Assembly (NCBI GenBank): GCA_028753945.1
Contig: JAPNXP010000006.1
Span: 2,914,001 to 2,978,000, forward strand
Direction: 5' to 3'
Length of the DNA: 64,000 nt
Source: Hexactinellida sp. DTS-2022
Taxonomy: Eukaryota > Porifera > Hexactinellida
The notes under the pieces were generated by a model, which worked only from the letters and a program-made list of their open reading frames with translations, was not told where the DNA came from and made no database searches. Position 1 is the stretch's first letter, and every line of letters starts with the position of its first letter. Shown here piece after piece: positions 46,981 through 58,382 of the stretch. Both the position numbers and the translations under genes were made by a program.

Positions 46981-49313
46981 ATATTTATCTATATTATTAA
47001 ACTCGATTGTTGTGTGTGTGTTTGTCAGGATTGTATACAGAGAGAGATAGGAGATTAGAACCGAATGTATATTTGAGATAGAAACTGGCTTAACATGTTC
47101 TAATAGGCTGATAGAGGTCGCAAGCCCGGCCAGAGCCCGAAGCCCGTTCGGGCCTGAGTGCGTCGGGCCGGGCAGGGCATCGGGCCTGGGTTGAGGACTT
47201 CGGGCCGGTGTAGCAGCCCAGATTAACCCCCACCCAGTTTAATCCCTGGGATAAATTAGGCTAGCCCAGATTAACCCCCGGGGTTAAACTGGGCTAGCCT
47301 AATTTATACCCCAGAGGTTAAACGAAAGCTAGCCAAGATTATACCCCCAGAGCCTATTTTAACCCCCGGGGGTTAAAATAAGCTAGCCTATTTTAACGGC
47401 CCTAGTTTATCCCCTGTGTAAATAATTACCAATGAAATTATAGTGATTAATATTTCTTCTAAATCAGCTGCTAATACAATAATGAATCTAAGGTACTAAT
47501 GAACAGATAGGAAAAATTGTCTATGCTTCTAGAATAATTGTATATTGATGACTACGTTGAAGTGTTCAGCTAAATTTTCCAGATACAATGCAGTTTCTGT
47601 ATTTTTTGTCAATGTAAAAGATGCGGGATATGTAAGCCATTCCATAGAATCCCCACTCTTTGCATAAACAACGATATCATGTTGAATAAGATTAGCTGTG
47701 GCCAGTATTTCTGCTTCGGTTGCCCAAACACCACTGGAGTCAATGGCACTTTCGCTGACATAATTGGAAACCGTTTGAGAAAGATACTTTCTTAGTGTTT
47801 CACTCAAACTACCACTCATGTGATGGACGACTTTATTACGAGTTATAATATGGCTATCTTCTGAACCTGTTAGGATGTAGCTTATTGATCGGAAATAGCA
47901 ATTACCATCACCTTTAGTTCTGTATATCCGTGCGGGTTTAGATAGGTAGCCAGATTTTCCAAAGTATTGGGTCTTGCATATATTCAAGTTGAAAACTTTG
48001 GCAACTTTTTTTCTAGATTCAGCGGAAATTGGAGAAAACAGTCTGTTTGGGTTGAATTGTTTAACTTCAATTAAAACTAGCTCATCCGTACACTCAAGTT
48101 TCTTAATCTTAGAATGTGATATTGAAGTTCTTCTCTTTTTCTTTGATTTACCATCTTCAGCTATATTATTTGAATCATAAACCTTCAAATTTGCAATATT
48201 ATATATATTTTTTAGTTTCTTTCCTGTGTTGATATTCTCTAGGATTGCACGACCTTTATCTAGCAACTCAATGATTTTATAAGGACCTATCCAGCGTGGT
48301 TCCATTTTCGATCCAATTCGATGTATTCGCTTCCTGTTTTTTATGTACACAGTCGCGCCAGGTGATAACACTTTACTATTAGAATGACGGTTATCAAAGT
48401 TGCGTTTTTGGTGTTTCTGTGCGTTTGTAATATTAAGATCAATTTTGGCGTTGATAGATTCACGCATCACGTCAAGCACCTGTAAAACTTTTGAATTCAC
48501 CTGCTCAATTGATTTTGGAGGTTTAATGGACAAATCAATTGGTAGCTTCGCACTACGACAATACATCGCTTGAAATGGAGTACATTTCGTAGAAGCATGA
48601 ATGCTTGTGTGATAAGCAAATAGTTTTCCTGGGATATAAATATCCCAATCATCACCTCTTTCATTTACCAATTTCGCCAATGCAGATTTCAGGGTACGGT
48701 TATCTCTTTCCCGTTGTCCATTTGTTTCAGGATGATAAGCAGAAGAAATTCGATGCTCAGTCTGCAGAATGTCAAGAAGATAATCAATAACTCCGTTCAC
48801 AAATTCTCTTCCTTGATCACTTATCAGTGTGTCCATACATCCCAATCTGCAAACTATTATGTTAGAAAATCAGCTACAGATTTAGAAGTTTTGTCAGGAA
48901 TGGCAGTAGCTTCTGACCACTTGGAAAAGTGGTCTGAAATAGCTACAATATATTTGTTGCCACGTATAGTCTCCTGTAAGGGCCCAATGAGATCAATTCC
49001 TACAAGACTCCATACTTGAGATGGTACGCGTATCGAAGACAGCGGAGGTCGGTCCATTTTAAGTTTTGGGTTGACTTCAAAACACTTGATGCATTGTTTA
49101 CAATATATTTCAATTTCTTGCTTCATACCTAAAAAATACATTTGGGAATCACATGAAACTTTGTCTGTTACAAATTACAATTCCGAATCTTGAGAAATTT
49201 GACAACACCTATTGCAAAATAAACCCAGCTGTATTAACAACGGTCTAACAATTGATTGTAGGTAAGTTAGCATCGCCTAATAAACGAATTTACGTAAGCT
49301 TTAATATGCCAAC

Positions 49314-49469
49314 CATAGGCGTCGTAAATTCAAAGGTCAATCCATCGGGCCGCCCGGAAATTCCGGGTAATGTCCGGGTAAACTCGGAGTATAGTGTTAG
49401 TAGCATGGGGACAATCCCTTCGGCCCGCCCGGACATTTCCGGGCACCCGGGCGGTTTACGACGCCTATG
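49314..49469. mobile_element. Intact hAT-type MITE in the Ginger intron
   Basis: The 156-bp element has ends CATAGGCGTCGTAAA and TTTACGACGCCTATG and exact 8-bp duplications ATGCCAAC (49306-49313 and 49470-49477). Inner CCGGGCGG palindromes match the split copy at 28089-29899. Confidence 0.88.
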
Positions 49470-49814
49470 ATGCCAACAGTTGTATTGCGCTACCCATTAG
49501 GTGCGAAAGTTTGCTCCCGGATTGAATGTTAAATTAAGTATTAGTAAATATTTACCTGTCCAGTAGAATCTTGATGCGATCTTCTGGTAGGTTTTGTCAC
49601 GACCAAAATGACCACCGGTTACAGGGTTATCATGACACATTTTGAGTACTGCATCCACTCCACTTTTTCGTAACACTTGCTTTTCAGCATGCATCAGAAT
49701 CCCATCCTTCAAAGTATATGGCTTAACAGTTTGTCGGAATGATTTTTTCGCATTGACTCGTTTTTCAGGTGGAAGTTTATAGATCTCTTCTGGATATTTG
49801 TTTTCGTTAGATAT

Positions 49815-50050
49815 GTGATGACGGGCTGACAGGAGTGCACTAGAGGGATCCTAGTGTAGGTGGGTTATGCTTAGTACCTGTGGTAGGAGAACGGCATGGC
49901 TCACTGGTAACTAGAACTGGTGTAGACCAGTTGTAGTGTGGTCGAGGGTTACCCTCCTGATGAGTCCTTGTGATAGGACGAAACCACTACCCATCACACG
50001 TTGCTCTCGGTGAGTGTGGGATACATATTACGGTGTCTCATGCTCATCAC
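49815..50050. mobile_element. 236-bp insertion carrying a hammerhead ribozyme
   Basis: The unit starts GTGATGACGGGCTGAC and ends GTCTCATGCTCATCAC, with AGATAT on both sides (49809-49814 and 50051-50056). Removing it together with one AGATAT leaves an open frame at the start of the Ginger transposase, which supports a discrete later insertion. It is GC-richer than its surroundings and non-coding. It may be a small ribozyme-bearing retroelement (retrozyme- or SINE-like). No A-tail or tRNA promoter is certain. Confidence 0.6.
49933..49990 (+). ncRNA. Hammerhead self-cleaving ribozyme
   Basis: The conserved core is complete. CTGATGA is at 49957-49963. Stem II is GTCC/GGAC (49964-49967 with 49976-49979, 8-nt loop). 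GAAA is at 49980-49983. The cleavage triplet GTC is at 49941-49943. Stem I is GAGGG/CCCTC (49944-49948 with 49952-49956, loop TTA). Stem III pairs GTGG with CCAC and, past a 2-nt bulge, GTA with TAC. Cleavage is expected after 49943. The open helix is III (type III topology). The three-base loop on stem I leaves little room for the usual loop-loop contact, so activity may be modest. Confidence 0.85.
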
Positions 50051-50535
50051 AGATATAAAAAAAATGCAATATTTGATTGTAGAGTTGATCATCCATCAAA
50101 ACAATGTAGTAAATATATTTGGTAGATCAAACAAGTAATTATGCTCTTCTATATTTATAGTAGTTGAAACAGCAATATAGACATCGTAAGAGTCGCCGCC
50201 ACACGCATTGCTTGTATTCTATAAACAAATAACATCATAATTTGCTGACCATTAACTCCGGGGTATAATCTGGGCTAGCCCAGACTATACCTGGGGTTAA
50301 TTTAGGCTAGTCCAGATTAACCCCCAAAAGGGGGTTAATCTGGGCTAAAGGGTATAATCTGGGCTAGCCTAAATTAACCCCAGGGCTTAATATGGGCTAG
50401 CCCAGTTTATATGTGGGGGTTAATCTAGGCTAGCCCAGATTATCCCTGGGGTTGAACTGGGTGGGGAGGTTAATCTAGGCTGTTACACCGGGCTCGGGCC
50501 TAGAATTCAGGCCCGCTGCGACCTCTATAGGCTGA

Positions 50536-51216
50536 ACACGAATTTCGCATTAATAAATGTTTAATAGGATTATTTACTGTGTTGTTTACAAAAATATGTA
50601 AACAAATTACGTAATAAAATTCAATATAAACCTTTATGGAAGCTTTCAAAGGGGGAATTCGACAACTCGCAACACTACCAGTGGCGGTACCAGTAGTGTA
50701 TTATACAGCCATTTATAAATACGCTCCTAATCCTGGTCTGATCCAATTTCATACGCCTAAATCACAAATTAATATTACGGCATTGGAGAAGATTTAAATT
50801 TTCACAAATATCATACTCCAAAAGGAGCGCTCCTGGATAATTCCTTGGATCCCAGGGGGGGGGGGGTAAATGCCCCGGATTTATACTAAAAGCCCCTCTC
50901 CAGCCCCGGGCTGGCAAGATCCTGCGACCGCCCCAGATCACTACAACTCGCATCTAATTTGATTGGTAAAATATTTTCACATTCACACTAACTACTTAAA
51001 TTATTTATAATCTGGTGTAACCATGTCCGAATCATTAATATACATGTTCTATTAAATTTTCAAATTTATATCTCTTAGAGGGTACGAATTATTAGGGATT
51101 AAGTTAATTTTGATTCTTCGCAAAATGCGAGAATGACATCATAACTTGGCGAGGTGTGAAAAATTTGACTATAAACTTAAACTTGCTGTCGGGGCCAAAG
51201 TTAAGTTAACCCTACA
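50536..51216. other. Repeat debris, no gene
   Basis: It contains the rest of the family A element, a block at 50700-50855 shared inversely with 24090-24290, and a GC-rich patch at 50855-50940 with a run of Gs. No supported gene. Confidence 0.5.
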
Positions 51217-51870
51217 TAATAATAATAATAATAATTAGTGCATGGTAGTTAAAAGTACAAGACAGTAATGTGTTCTGCCTAATAAAAGGCTTAAAGCACT
51301 TCAGGAATCAGTTCAAGCTAGTTTAAAAAGTTAATTAAATGTACAGGTATATAAAATCCGTTGGGAGTGTCACATGAGCAACTGGGAAGATTTCGTTCAT
51401 CAGTCCAGTACTGGTCGAGTCTTCCTTTGAAGGTAGATATTGAAGGAGCTAAAACATATTATTTGTCAATTTGTTCTGTAAAAAATTCGATCAAATTCTA
51501 GACTTGGGAGGTTTCTCAGTTGGAGGCAGCAAGACTAAGGAGTTGTCTCTAGACCGTCTAAGATCTTAGTGTGGGCGGTAAAATAGAATTACACGAAGTC
51601 ATCCCATTTAGTAACTTCCATATGAAAATTAAGTCACCTCTTCCACTTCTATTTTTCTAAACAAATCAAACACAGCTTGAGCATTCTCTCTCTGTATGGA
51701 AGATGGGACAACGTTTTCACACATCTAGTAGCCCTTCTTTGAATGTTCTAAAGTTTCAGGATATCCGATTTCAAAAAGAGGGACCAAATATTAATCATAC
51801 TTGCGTATTCAAGCTTTGGCCATATGAAGGTCTTGTAAAAAGTTAAAAAAATTCCCGGTGTTATAAGAAT
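51217..51870 (-). pseudogene. Non-LTR retrotransposon 3' end (RT C-terminus)
   Basis: On the minus strand a decayed frame reads FIWPKLEYAS then QRRATRCVK and HLPYRERMLKL, the conserved C-terminal part of jockey/CR1-type reverse transcriptases. It is followed by a 3' end of repeated ATT units (51217-51236) instead of poly-A. It is 5' truncated and frame-broken. The RT fragment at 59340-59820 may belong to the same family. Confidence 0.7.
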
Positions 51871-51879
51871 CAGGAACTT

Positions 51880-51985
51880 CTTTAAATCTATATTATTAAA
51901 TCTCGATTGTTGTTTGTTTGTTTGTTTGTTTGTTTGTTTGTGTGTGTGTGTGTTTGTTTGTCCGGATTGTATTAAGGCTCGAGTC
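51880..51985 (-). repeat. Helitron-like family A terminus
   Basis: TCTATATTATTAAATCTCGATTG is followed by (TTTG)n and TTTGTCCGGATTGTATTAAG, the family 5' end. The rest of the element resumes at 58545 (GGGTCGAGCCTTAAAGTGAT), or has been lost. Confidence 0.6.
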
Positions 51986-52610
51986 GCACAGCCAGAAAAA
52001 TCTTTTCAAAGCAGTCAAATTTCATGTTAGTGCATATTTAGCAAGCTTTATATGTCTAGAGTATTCACTTAAAATTTCAGTCAGAAATTCCGAATACTTT
52101 GGGAAATATCAACACTTGAAGTACATTCTTCTCCATATTATTGTTAAAGATTTTATAAATGAATTTTCAATCAAAGTGATGAACATGCGCCGGTCTAGAA
52201 AAAAATCCCATCAAGTATAACATGTTTTCTGGATTTAGCATTATTCAGTGTATACTTGTACATAAGAGAAAGCTCCAAATAACGTTTCAAAACCTTAAAA
52301 GAATTGTTATAAGAATTTGAATCAAGAAAATGCAAAATAACCATGAGTCATTGACTAGGTTTCACTTTGAAGACTAATAATTCATTGAATATGCATAAAC
52401 TTGAGAGTATTAGAGGTATGTCTTATACACTAGTATATCTATTGGATAAATAATGCTGGATCAGCGCTTAATCTTCTGTTGTTTAATTGTTACAAGGGCG
52501 CACATATTTCAGTCTGGCATAGGAATTTAATATTACGCAATATGGAACTATAATCAATCACTCGAGTGAATATTATTCGAAATCAATTCTGATGGTGGAT
52601 TTGTTATCAG
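51986..52610. other. No recognised feature
   Basis: A roughly 100-residue ORF starts in the Helitron-like terminus and has no recognisable content. Nothing else supported. Confidence 0.4.
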
Positions 52611-52632
52611 TATAATGTCATATATTTAAAAA

Positions 52633-52692
52633 TGAGTAGCGCATGCGCTGCATTTGAGTAGCGCATGCGCTGCATTTCAAGTGACGCATGCG
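52633..52692 (+). repeat. Left terminal array of the KDZ element
   Basis: Two full units and one partial unit of GTAGCGCATGCGCTGCATTT with 22-bp spacing. Each core AGCGCATGCGCT is itself palindromic. This is probably the transposase binding region. Confidence 0.85.
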
Positions 52693-52895
52693 TATCTCGC
52701 GATTGTCAGCTGATTGATCATTTGTATAGTAAAAACAAGATAGGCTTGCAATTTTCACCCTATATTAATAGCACATTCCTGATCTCTAGGACTGGAAAAA
52801 GTAAGACGTTTAAATTGAACTTAATTAACATATATTCCAGAATGTTTCGTTTGTTCTTTTCCTTTCTATACCCTTGATTAGAATAGTTATATCAT

Positions 52896-54883
52896 ATGCC
52901 TAAGATACCTAAGATGACAAAGGCCAATGCTCTAATTGTATTGACGAATACTTTGAAACAGTTTCGTTCTGTTACTGGAGAATATGCAGGAGCTGTATTT
53001 TCATGGCATGGCAGGCTTGGTTCTTTGGGTCCCGAAAATTTTCAAAAGTTCATTAAGGAGAACAACGATGAGGTTTCGCGAACTTTGCTGACAAGCAGGA
53101 TAGTTGAATTAGCTAGTTCAAAACCTGCCCGTGACCATGAACTTCTCAAGCTCTTAGATGGAAATATCTATAGCTACAATGTCCAGACACTGAGAAAGCT
53201 TGTTTCAGCAATCACGAAAGAGTCAACTGGTAAGTCAAAGGTTGATTACAGATTTTAAGGGTATTTGATTTGACAGAATCTTGCATTTAGGGAAAGATAT
53301 GTTTTTTTGGAATGATCCCGCTCTTAAACCGCTTTTTTGGCCCAAACGTGTCCCCTTCGAAAAAAGGGCAACTAAGGTTAATTTGCTTAAGATATTGCAG
53401 TCCTATAAGGAATTTACTATGAAAGAGCAAGTATCAATTAGCCCCCGATTTCGATCTCCTAAATCTCCAAGCTCTTCTGAAGTATCGCGAAATACCGACT
53501 ACCGAGACCGTTCTCCTCTTGCTACCACTACTAAAACAACAGAATTATTACACCAAGAATCTGATGTTGATACGAGTAGTGATTCCTTCTTACAAATTTT
53601 TCGGCAACCCGAATTCACTTCAGATAAACTTATTCCAGTTCCTCAATCACCTACTCCTAAATCCAGTCTGGTCTCACTACTCAACATCAAGCCATTGGAT
53701 CCTATTCATATATTTACACCTTCTATTTCTTCAAATGTAAGACGCTTATCTATCTCAGAATTGTCAAATCGGAATACTTTTCTAACAGACACAACCATTA
53801 ACGCATTTTGTGTGAGTTGAATAAATACTAGCCCTTCGCCTCGGTTAAAAAACCAGCATACATTTTGAAATTTCATTAATTTGTTCACCTATTTTTGTAA
53901 ACAACAACAATAAATATTCATAATAGAATTTATTAATGCAAAATTCGAAATCAGCATACTTGTTTACATAGTACATATTCTAACATTTGCAAGCTAGTCC
54001 TATCTCAATTATAAGTGTTGTTTCTAGTCCCCTATCAGTTTAATACTACCCGGGTAAACATATCGACATACCTACCTTGGCTACCCACAACAATCAAGTT
54101 TAATAATACTATAGATTTAGATACATTCGGTATTTACGGTTATCTTAATAATTATTATTCACAACCATACTCTTGTAGACCTTACTGAAGAAAAACTTGC
54201 CGCATATACAGGGACTTCAAGACACTATTCTTTCTCAAGTGAGTTCTTGTTTTTGGGTATTAGAGAAATAATTAAATTTAGAATTAATTAATGTTTAGAA
54301 TCGGCAATTCGTCAAAGGACCTCGTCCTAGTATTCAGATACATCATGATGGTGCACTTCACTGGGTCTGTTCCAGTATTGATGCAGATGGGCACGTAACC
54401 CTTTATGATTCGCTAAATATGGGAAGAACCACTGAAGAATTATCTGTTCAGTTAGCCCTTTTGTATGGGAATGATGCTGAGCTGAAGTTAACTATTGCTT
54501 CTATTCAGCAGCAAAGAGGCGGAGCGGATTGCGGTTTATTTGCAGCTGCAGTCTGCCTAACAATAGCAACTGGAGGCGACCCTACCCAAGTTTGCTGGAA
54601 GCAAGCAAGAATGAGATCTCACCTCTCCGATTGTCTCGACAGCGAAATTTTAACACCCTTTCCTAAGATAGAAAGCATAGTATTGCGATCTAGAATCACA
54701 ACTAATGTAAGGACAGTTTTAAAGATAAAGTTATGGTGTTTATGTCATCTACCCGTCTACGCGTTTCGAAACATGGTTGAATGCCCCAAATGTTTAAAAT
54801 GGTTCCACAAACCCTGTGTAGGGCTTGAAGATACTGACAAAGACATCCCTCACTTCTTTTGTAGTCTATGTAGTGTCGTATAA
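52896..54883 (+). CDS. KDZ-element accessory protein: Ulp1-type protease with PHD finger
   Basis: The exons are 52896-53229, 53291-53811, 54179-54238 and 54299-54883. All introns are GT-AG, and the phases agree to give about 499 residues. Residues 1-111 are helical with no motif I know. About 112-285 starts with a WPKRVPF motif followed by a Ser/Pro-rich linker. About 290-400 is a C48 (Ulp1-like) protease: LPHIQGLQD, His in GALHWV (about 326), Asp in LYDS (about 342) and Cys in RGGADCG (about 383). About 450-495 is a C4HC3 PHD finger (CLCHLP, CPKC, WFHKPC, CSLC). Ulp1 proteases remove SUMO and PHD fingers read histone tails, so it may help the element deal with SUMO-marked chromatin (inference). 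The third intron was invaded by a family A element. Confidence 0.82.
53829..54116 (-). mobile_element. Helitron-like family A copy in an intron of the KDZ element
   Basis: It runs from CTAGCCCTTCGCCTCGG at the left to CAATCAAGTTTAATAATACT at the right, with one TTTTTGTAAACAACAACAA unit inside. It lies wholly within the 53812-54178 intron, so the host gene can still be spliced. Confidence 0.7.
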
Positions 54884-55005
54884 TACAATTTCGCATAATC
54901 AGTTATTGCGAATTTATTACGATATATATACACGTATAGTTAGAAATTACTGATACAATATGGCTACTAATAAAGCTACAATGTTCTAACATGAAGTTCA
55001 AATTA

Positions 55006-58000
55006 TTATTTATTCTCGTTAATCTTAGATATATTTTCTTGATTCAAACAAGCTAGAAAGTATCTTGCAGTAAAGAATACATTATCGATACGCATGTATG
55101 CGATCTGTGTTGATATCCTTCTTAGTGAAGAAAATAATTGTTCGCAAATTTGGGAGTTTATTCTTCTCATCTCGTCCGTATGAATGGACCTCATAGAATA
55201 GGAGGGATTGCACTTGTGGTTTGTAGAATGGAACCGATCGATGAGAAAAGTTGTCTTGCGAAATAATTTGGGATCTCTAAAATATTAAAATACTAATTAC
55301 TATCTAATATTTCCGACGACTTTATTTTAAATAATATCAAATGAGTTACATGTACTTACCTTTTCATACATGTTCTATGTAAGTTGCAAGCATTATCGTA
55401 GATTATCACTTTAGGCTGTACTTTGAATATTGTCAATAACAAATTATAAATTCCAATTGTAGATTCGTGTTGTCTGAGAATTTGGAAACCATAGCAAATC
55501 CTGTGTTTACAAGCGATTGCTATTAGTCCGGGGGAAAACCTTTTGTGCGTAGGAAATTGTTTGAGACACTTTTCAGCTGAATCTTCTTCCCGATTTTCGT
55601 ATACTGGAATCCTGTAGAAGATAGATGTCAAAAATAGAATGTGTAAAATTTGGCTATATTTGGGGATAATCCAGTTTAATTTAAAACAAACTCAAGCTAA
55701 CTCTCAGAATCTACAACTCAATATTTTTAAAACGAATCTACTCACCTATGCTATCTCAGGGTGAATAGTTCCCAAAATACTTGTGTATTTTGTAATTTTC
55801 AATACGTATATAAAACTCTAAATATTACCACTACGAAATTAACAAATTTGAACTTACTTATAGCTTGTTGTAAAAGTTGGGAAATAGTTGAAATAGTTGT
55901 TGCTTTCTGGAAAAAATTCAACTAATTTTCTTGATGTTTTGCTAAATAGACTTTCAATTTGTGCCAAGATGCTTTGCAATAGCGTGGACACTGTCGGGTG
56001 TAAAGTGATGAGACCTGTTTTATCTTTTGTAGGTTGGATAGAATTGAATAATATATCCAACGTATACATTTTTTGGTAAATTGAAATTAAGGAATCTTCA
56101 CTAACTGATTTTCCATGGGCAATGAGAGCTATGTCTTTTCGCTCATTCGGTCCCAGTATAGAGAATTGGAATACTCCGGAAATAGGATCTGTATGACAGA
56201 GGAGTTCTATCGCTTTCTTAACATTTCTATGATCTCCACTTATAGTCACTAAATTTTCAGTCCTACTGGAACTAAATAAAATATAGTTGGCCATTTGTTG
56301 GTTAAGAGAATTCAATAGGTCATTGAAAATATCTTTTGCCAAGCCTTCAGAACAATATTTAAGGAGCTGTTTTCTAATAGAAATGTCCGGGATAAATACA
56401 CGATCGGAAAAAGGGATCATGGGGTAGAGCTGATCCTGGTCGAAATTTGCAGCCACTTCTGGAACCGCTTTCATTGTTCCCATCGCTATGCCATCTAAAA
56501 TTATCACTTCTGGTTGATCTTTACACTTGGGACATGTGTAGTGCTCGGTATAATCTATGTCAACCATTCTCAGATATGCATTCCATGCTTGATAGAATAT
56601 GTGATAATGGAATGTATTAGTTCTACCCATTCTGATGAGCTTCCTGTTCTTTGCACTAAATAATAAAAATCAAATAGATCGTGTTTAACTCAAGTACATA
56701 AGTGAATTCACTAAACATACCTCAAGTAGCCATACAGAGTATTTCGTGACCTAGTCATCAACTCACTGTAGTCGTATAGTAAGCTGTAATGAACGAAGTA
56801 TCTGTTGTTGATGTTTAATAGTAAACTGCTATGTCCTTCGAATACTGCCAGGCAATTGCAAGGGCCATTGCATATTGAACTGTAAACTAGATAAATAATC
56901 ACATTATTCACTAATAAATCATTGAGTTACGAAGTACAAAGTTGTTTATTCTAAAGTACATTTTCTGATGCGAAATTAGCTCTGAAAAAATCCCTCCTAA
57001 ATAGATGTAGCACACGAAACTTTCCTATATAAACGGGTATAACTAATTACCTTATTATTATAAATATATGTACCTTTGTGTTCTTTTAATTCATTGACAT
57101 CATTTTCCATATAGATAATTATTCCGACCTTTTCCAATTTTAGTTGCTCTTCTTCATTGAATTTGTAACCATAGTCACAATAATTCTTTTCAGGATAGAT
57201 ATTTACAGGCAAGTTGATGCCATGTCGAAGTTGGTTGTTGTAAATTGATATTTGGTTCTCATCTAGATTGAATGGTATTGGAATGGTTGATGTAGTTTTG
57301 TATTCAATTTTATTCTGGTTTTTGATTGATGTATCAGATCCAATTTTATCGAGAATAATATGGAGTCTGAAGTGCTGCTTACATTTTGAAGGACAAGAGC
57401 TACAAAACCAACGGTCATTATTCAATTGGAAATTGTGAAAAGTACCATCTGCCAACAAGAATATATCCTTAGCATTAGGAAGATAATAAATTATGTTTTC
57501 CAGGTTGTTTCCTTCACAAACTTGCAAGGAATCATTTCTTGAACACAGTTCAAATGCTTGATAGTGAAGACAAGTTCCACTAGAACAATGGGTGCATATA
57601 TGGGCGTTTTTTTCAATTAAGATTCTCCTCTTGTTTAGTACAACGGTTCCTATAAATGAAGAATTGTTGTTATTATTATTAAGGTCTAATGACTTGAGAG
57701 AGAAATTTTGCATCAAAAATTGAAATGCCATTTTATTTACCTTGTTGTGAGTGACCAAAATCAGCAATTACCACATATTTACTATCCTCTAACTGATATA
57801 CACGAGACTTTAATATCAACAGTCTGACATATTGATCAATTGTAGGTATTTCATTAATTTCTAATTCTGAGAAGCACTGACCTATGGGAAAACGTCATAT
57901 AAAAATAACAAATATCCTTGAATTGGTAAATTATTACCTGAGCCTGACCAAGTTGATATATCTGATTCTAACAGTGTAAATTGTTCACCTTCTGATAGAC

Positions 58001-58112
58001 ATACTTTGTCGATGTCAAATGTCAGGAAGCTGATATCTTCTTTATCAGATATTTTTCGTTTTTTTGGGAACATATTAACCGACTCAGTTGAAGAAGTTAG
58101 TTTTTCTGCCAT
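55006..58112 (-). CDS. KDZ/Zisupton transposase (seven exons, intact frame)
   Basis: The exons are 58112-57938, 57881-57741, 57649-57074, 56886-56721, 56655-55858, 55611-55360 and 55276-55006. Every junction is GT-AG, and phases add up to 2,379 bp (792 residues) with no stop. The N-terminal part holds Cys/His clusters (CTHCSSGTCLHY about 124, FCSSCPSKCKQH about 187) like the SWIM-type zinc-binding region of the family. CPKCKDQPEVIILDGIAMG (Asp about 406) is the typical KDZ signature with the likely first catalytic Asp. CKHRICYGF and IIYDNACNL give the second Asp (about 690). FLIDRFHSTNHKC and ICEQLFSSLR give the likely Glu (about 747). It should cut and paste the element in the nucleus. An intact frame suggests recent activity. 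Confidence 0.9.
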
Positions 58113-58382
58113 TTCCTCAGATAATGATATAACTAATGGTATATCTCTTTAATTTAGAGCATATATGCGTAAATTAACTAACTACTTGCATTCCAAAGGT
58201 AACTTATCAAAATGTGGTGAGCAAGCTTCACTAAATTACATTCCAATCAACGTATTGGTTAACTATGTTTAATTATTAGGAAATACACTTAGATATAATA
58301 TGGCTTATCTCATAGCATTACTATGTAATAATAGTATTACTATGTAGCTACTATGTAGTTATAGCAGCGCATGGGATATTAT

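Larger units (their letters stand above)
47529..50092 (-). pseudogene. Ginger transposase: integrase core fused to OTU cysteine protease domain
   Basis: Exon 1 (from about 50092 to 49556, with the ribozyme insertion inside it) carries the HHCC start, CHDNPVTGGHFGRDKTYQKI. A GT-AG intron (49555-49129) follows. Exon 2 (49128-47529) gives CKQCIKC, the first Asp in GIDLIGP, the second in ISDQGREF and the Glu in NGQRERDNR, then a GPY/F module (WIGPYKIIEL). After a Lys-rich linker comes an OTU domain, TKGDGNCYFRSISY with catalytic Cys and AEHFNVV with the likely His near the end. OTU proteases remove ubiquitin; why a transposon keeps one is unknown. A one-base frame break near 48855 interrupts the core, so this copy is probably inactive unless it is a sequencing error. 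Confidence 0.82.
47209..50487 (-). mobile_element. Ginger-type DNA transposon with OTU-bearing transposase
   Basis: The 3,279-bp element begins TGTAGCAGCCCAGATTAACC and ends with the inverse (GTTAATCTAGGCTGTTACA). It is flanked by CCGG on both sides (47205-47208 and 50488-50491), a 4-bp duplication. Subterminal regions at both ends carry many GGGTTAATCTGGGCTAGCCC-type palindromes. TGT..ACA ends, 4-bp duplication and a single integrase-like gene without reverse transcriptase are the Ginger hallmarks. It contains two younger insertions (49314-49469 and 49815-50050). Confidence 0.85.
47112..50527. mobile_element. hAT-type MITE split by a Ginger element
   Basis: The ends TAGAGGTCGCAAGCCCGG and GCCCGCTGCGACCTCTA are flanked by exact 8-bp duplications TAGGCTGA (47104-47111 and 50528-50535). 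Without the inner Ginger unit it is about 137 bp and very rich in CGGGCC. Confidence 0.8.
46985..50680 (-). mobile_element. Helitron-like family A copy hosting the Ginger nest
   Basis: The left part 46985-47103 (TATTATTAAACTCGATTGTTG, TTGTCAGGATTGTA, TTTGAGATAGAAACT) and right part from 50536 (CTGAACACGAATTTCGCATT) are consecutive pieces of family A. They are separated by the hAT-type element at 47112-50527. Confidence 0.7.

Noticed and set aside
47529-48845. OTU-integrase as part of an LTR retrotransposon
   Set aside because: No LTRs, reverse transcriptase or gag lie in the unit, and the TGT..ACA inverted ends with CCGG duplication enclose only the transposase.
49981-50035. Alternative type I hammerhead using the downstream GTGAGTGTGGG stem
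   Set aside because: It would need a cleavage triplet and stem that do not fit. The type III fold explains every conserved base.
51918-52220. 100-residue ORF after the TTTG run
   Set aside because: It starts inside a Helitron-like terminus and has no recognisable content.
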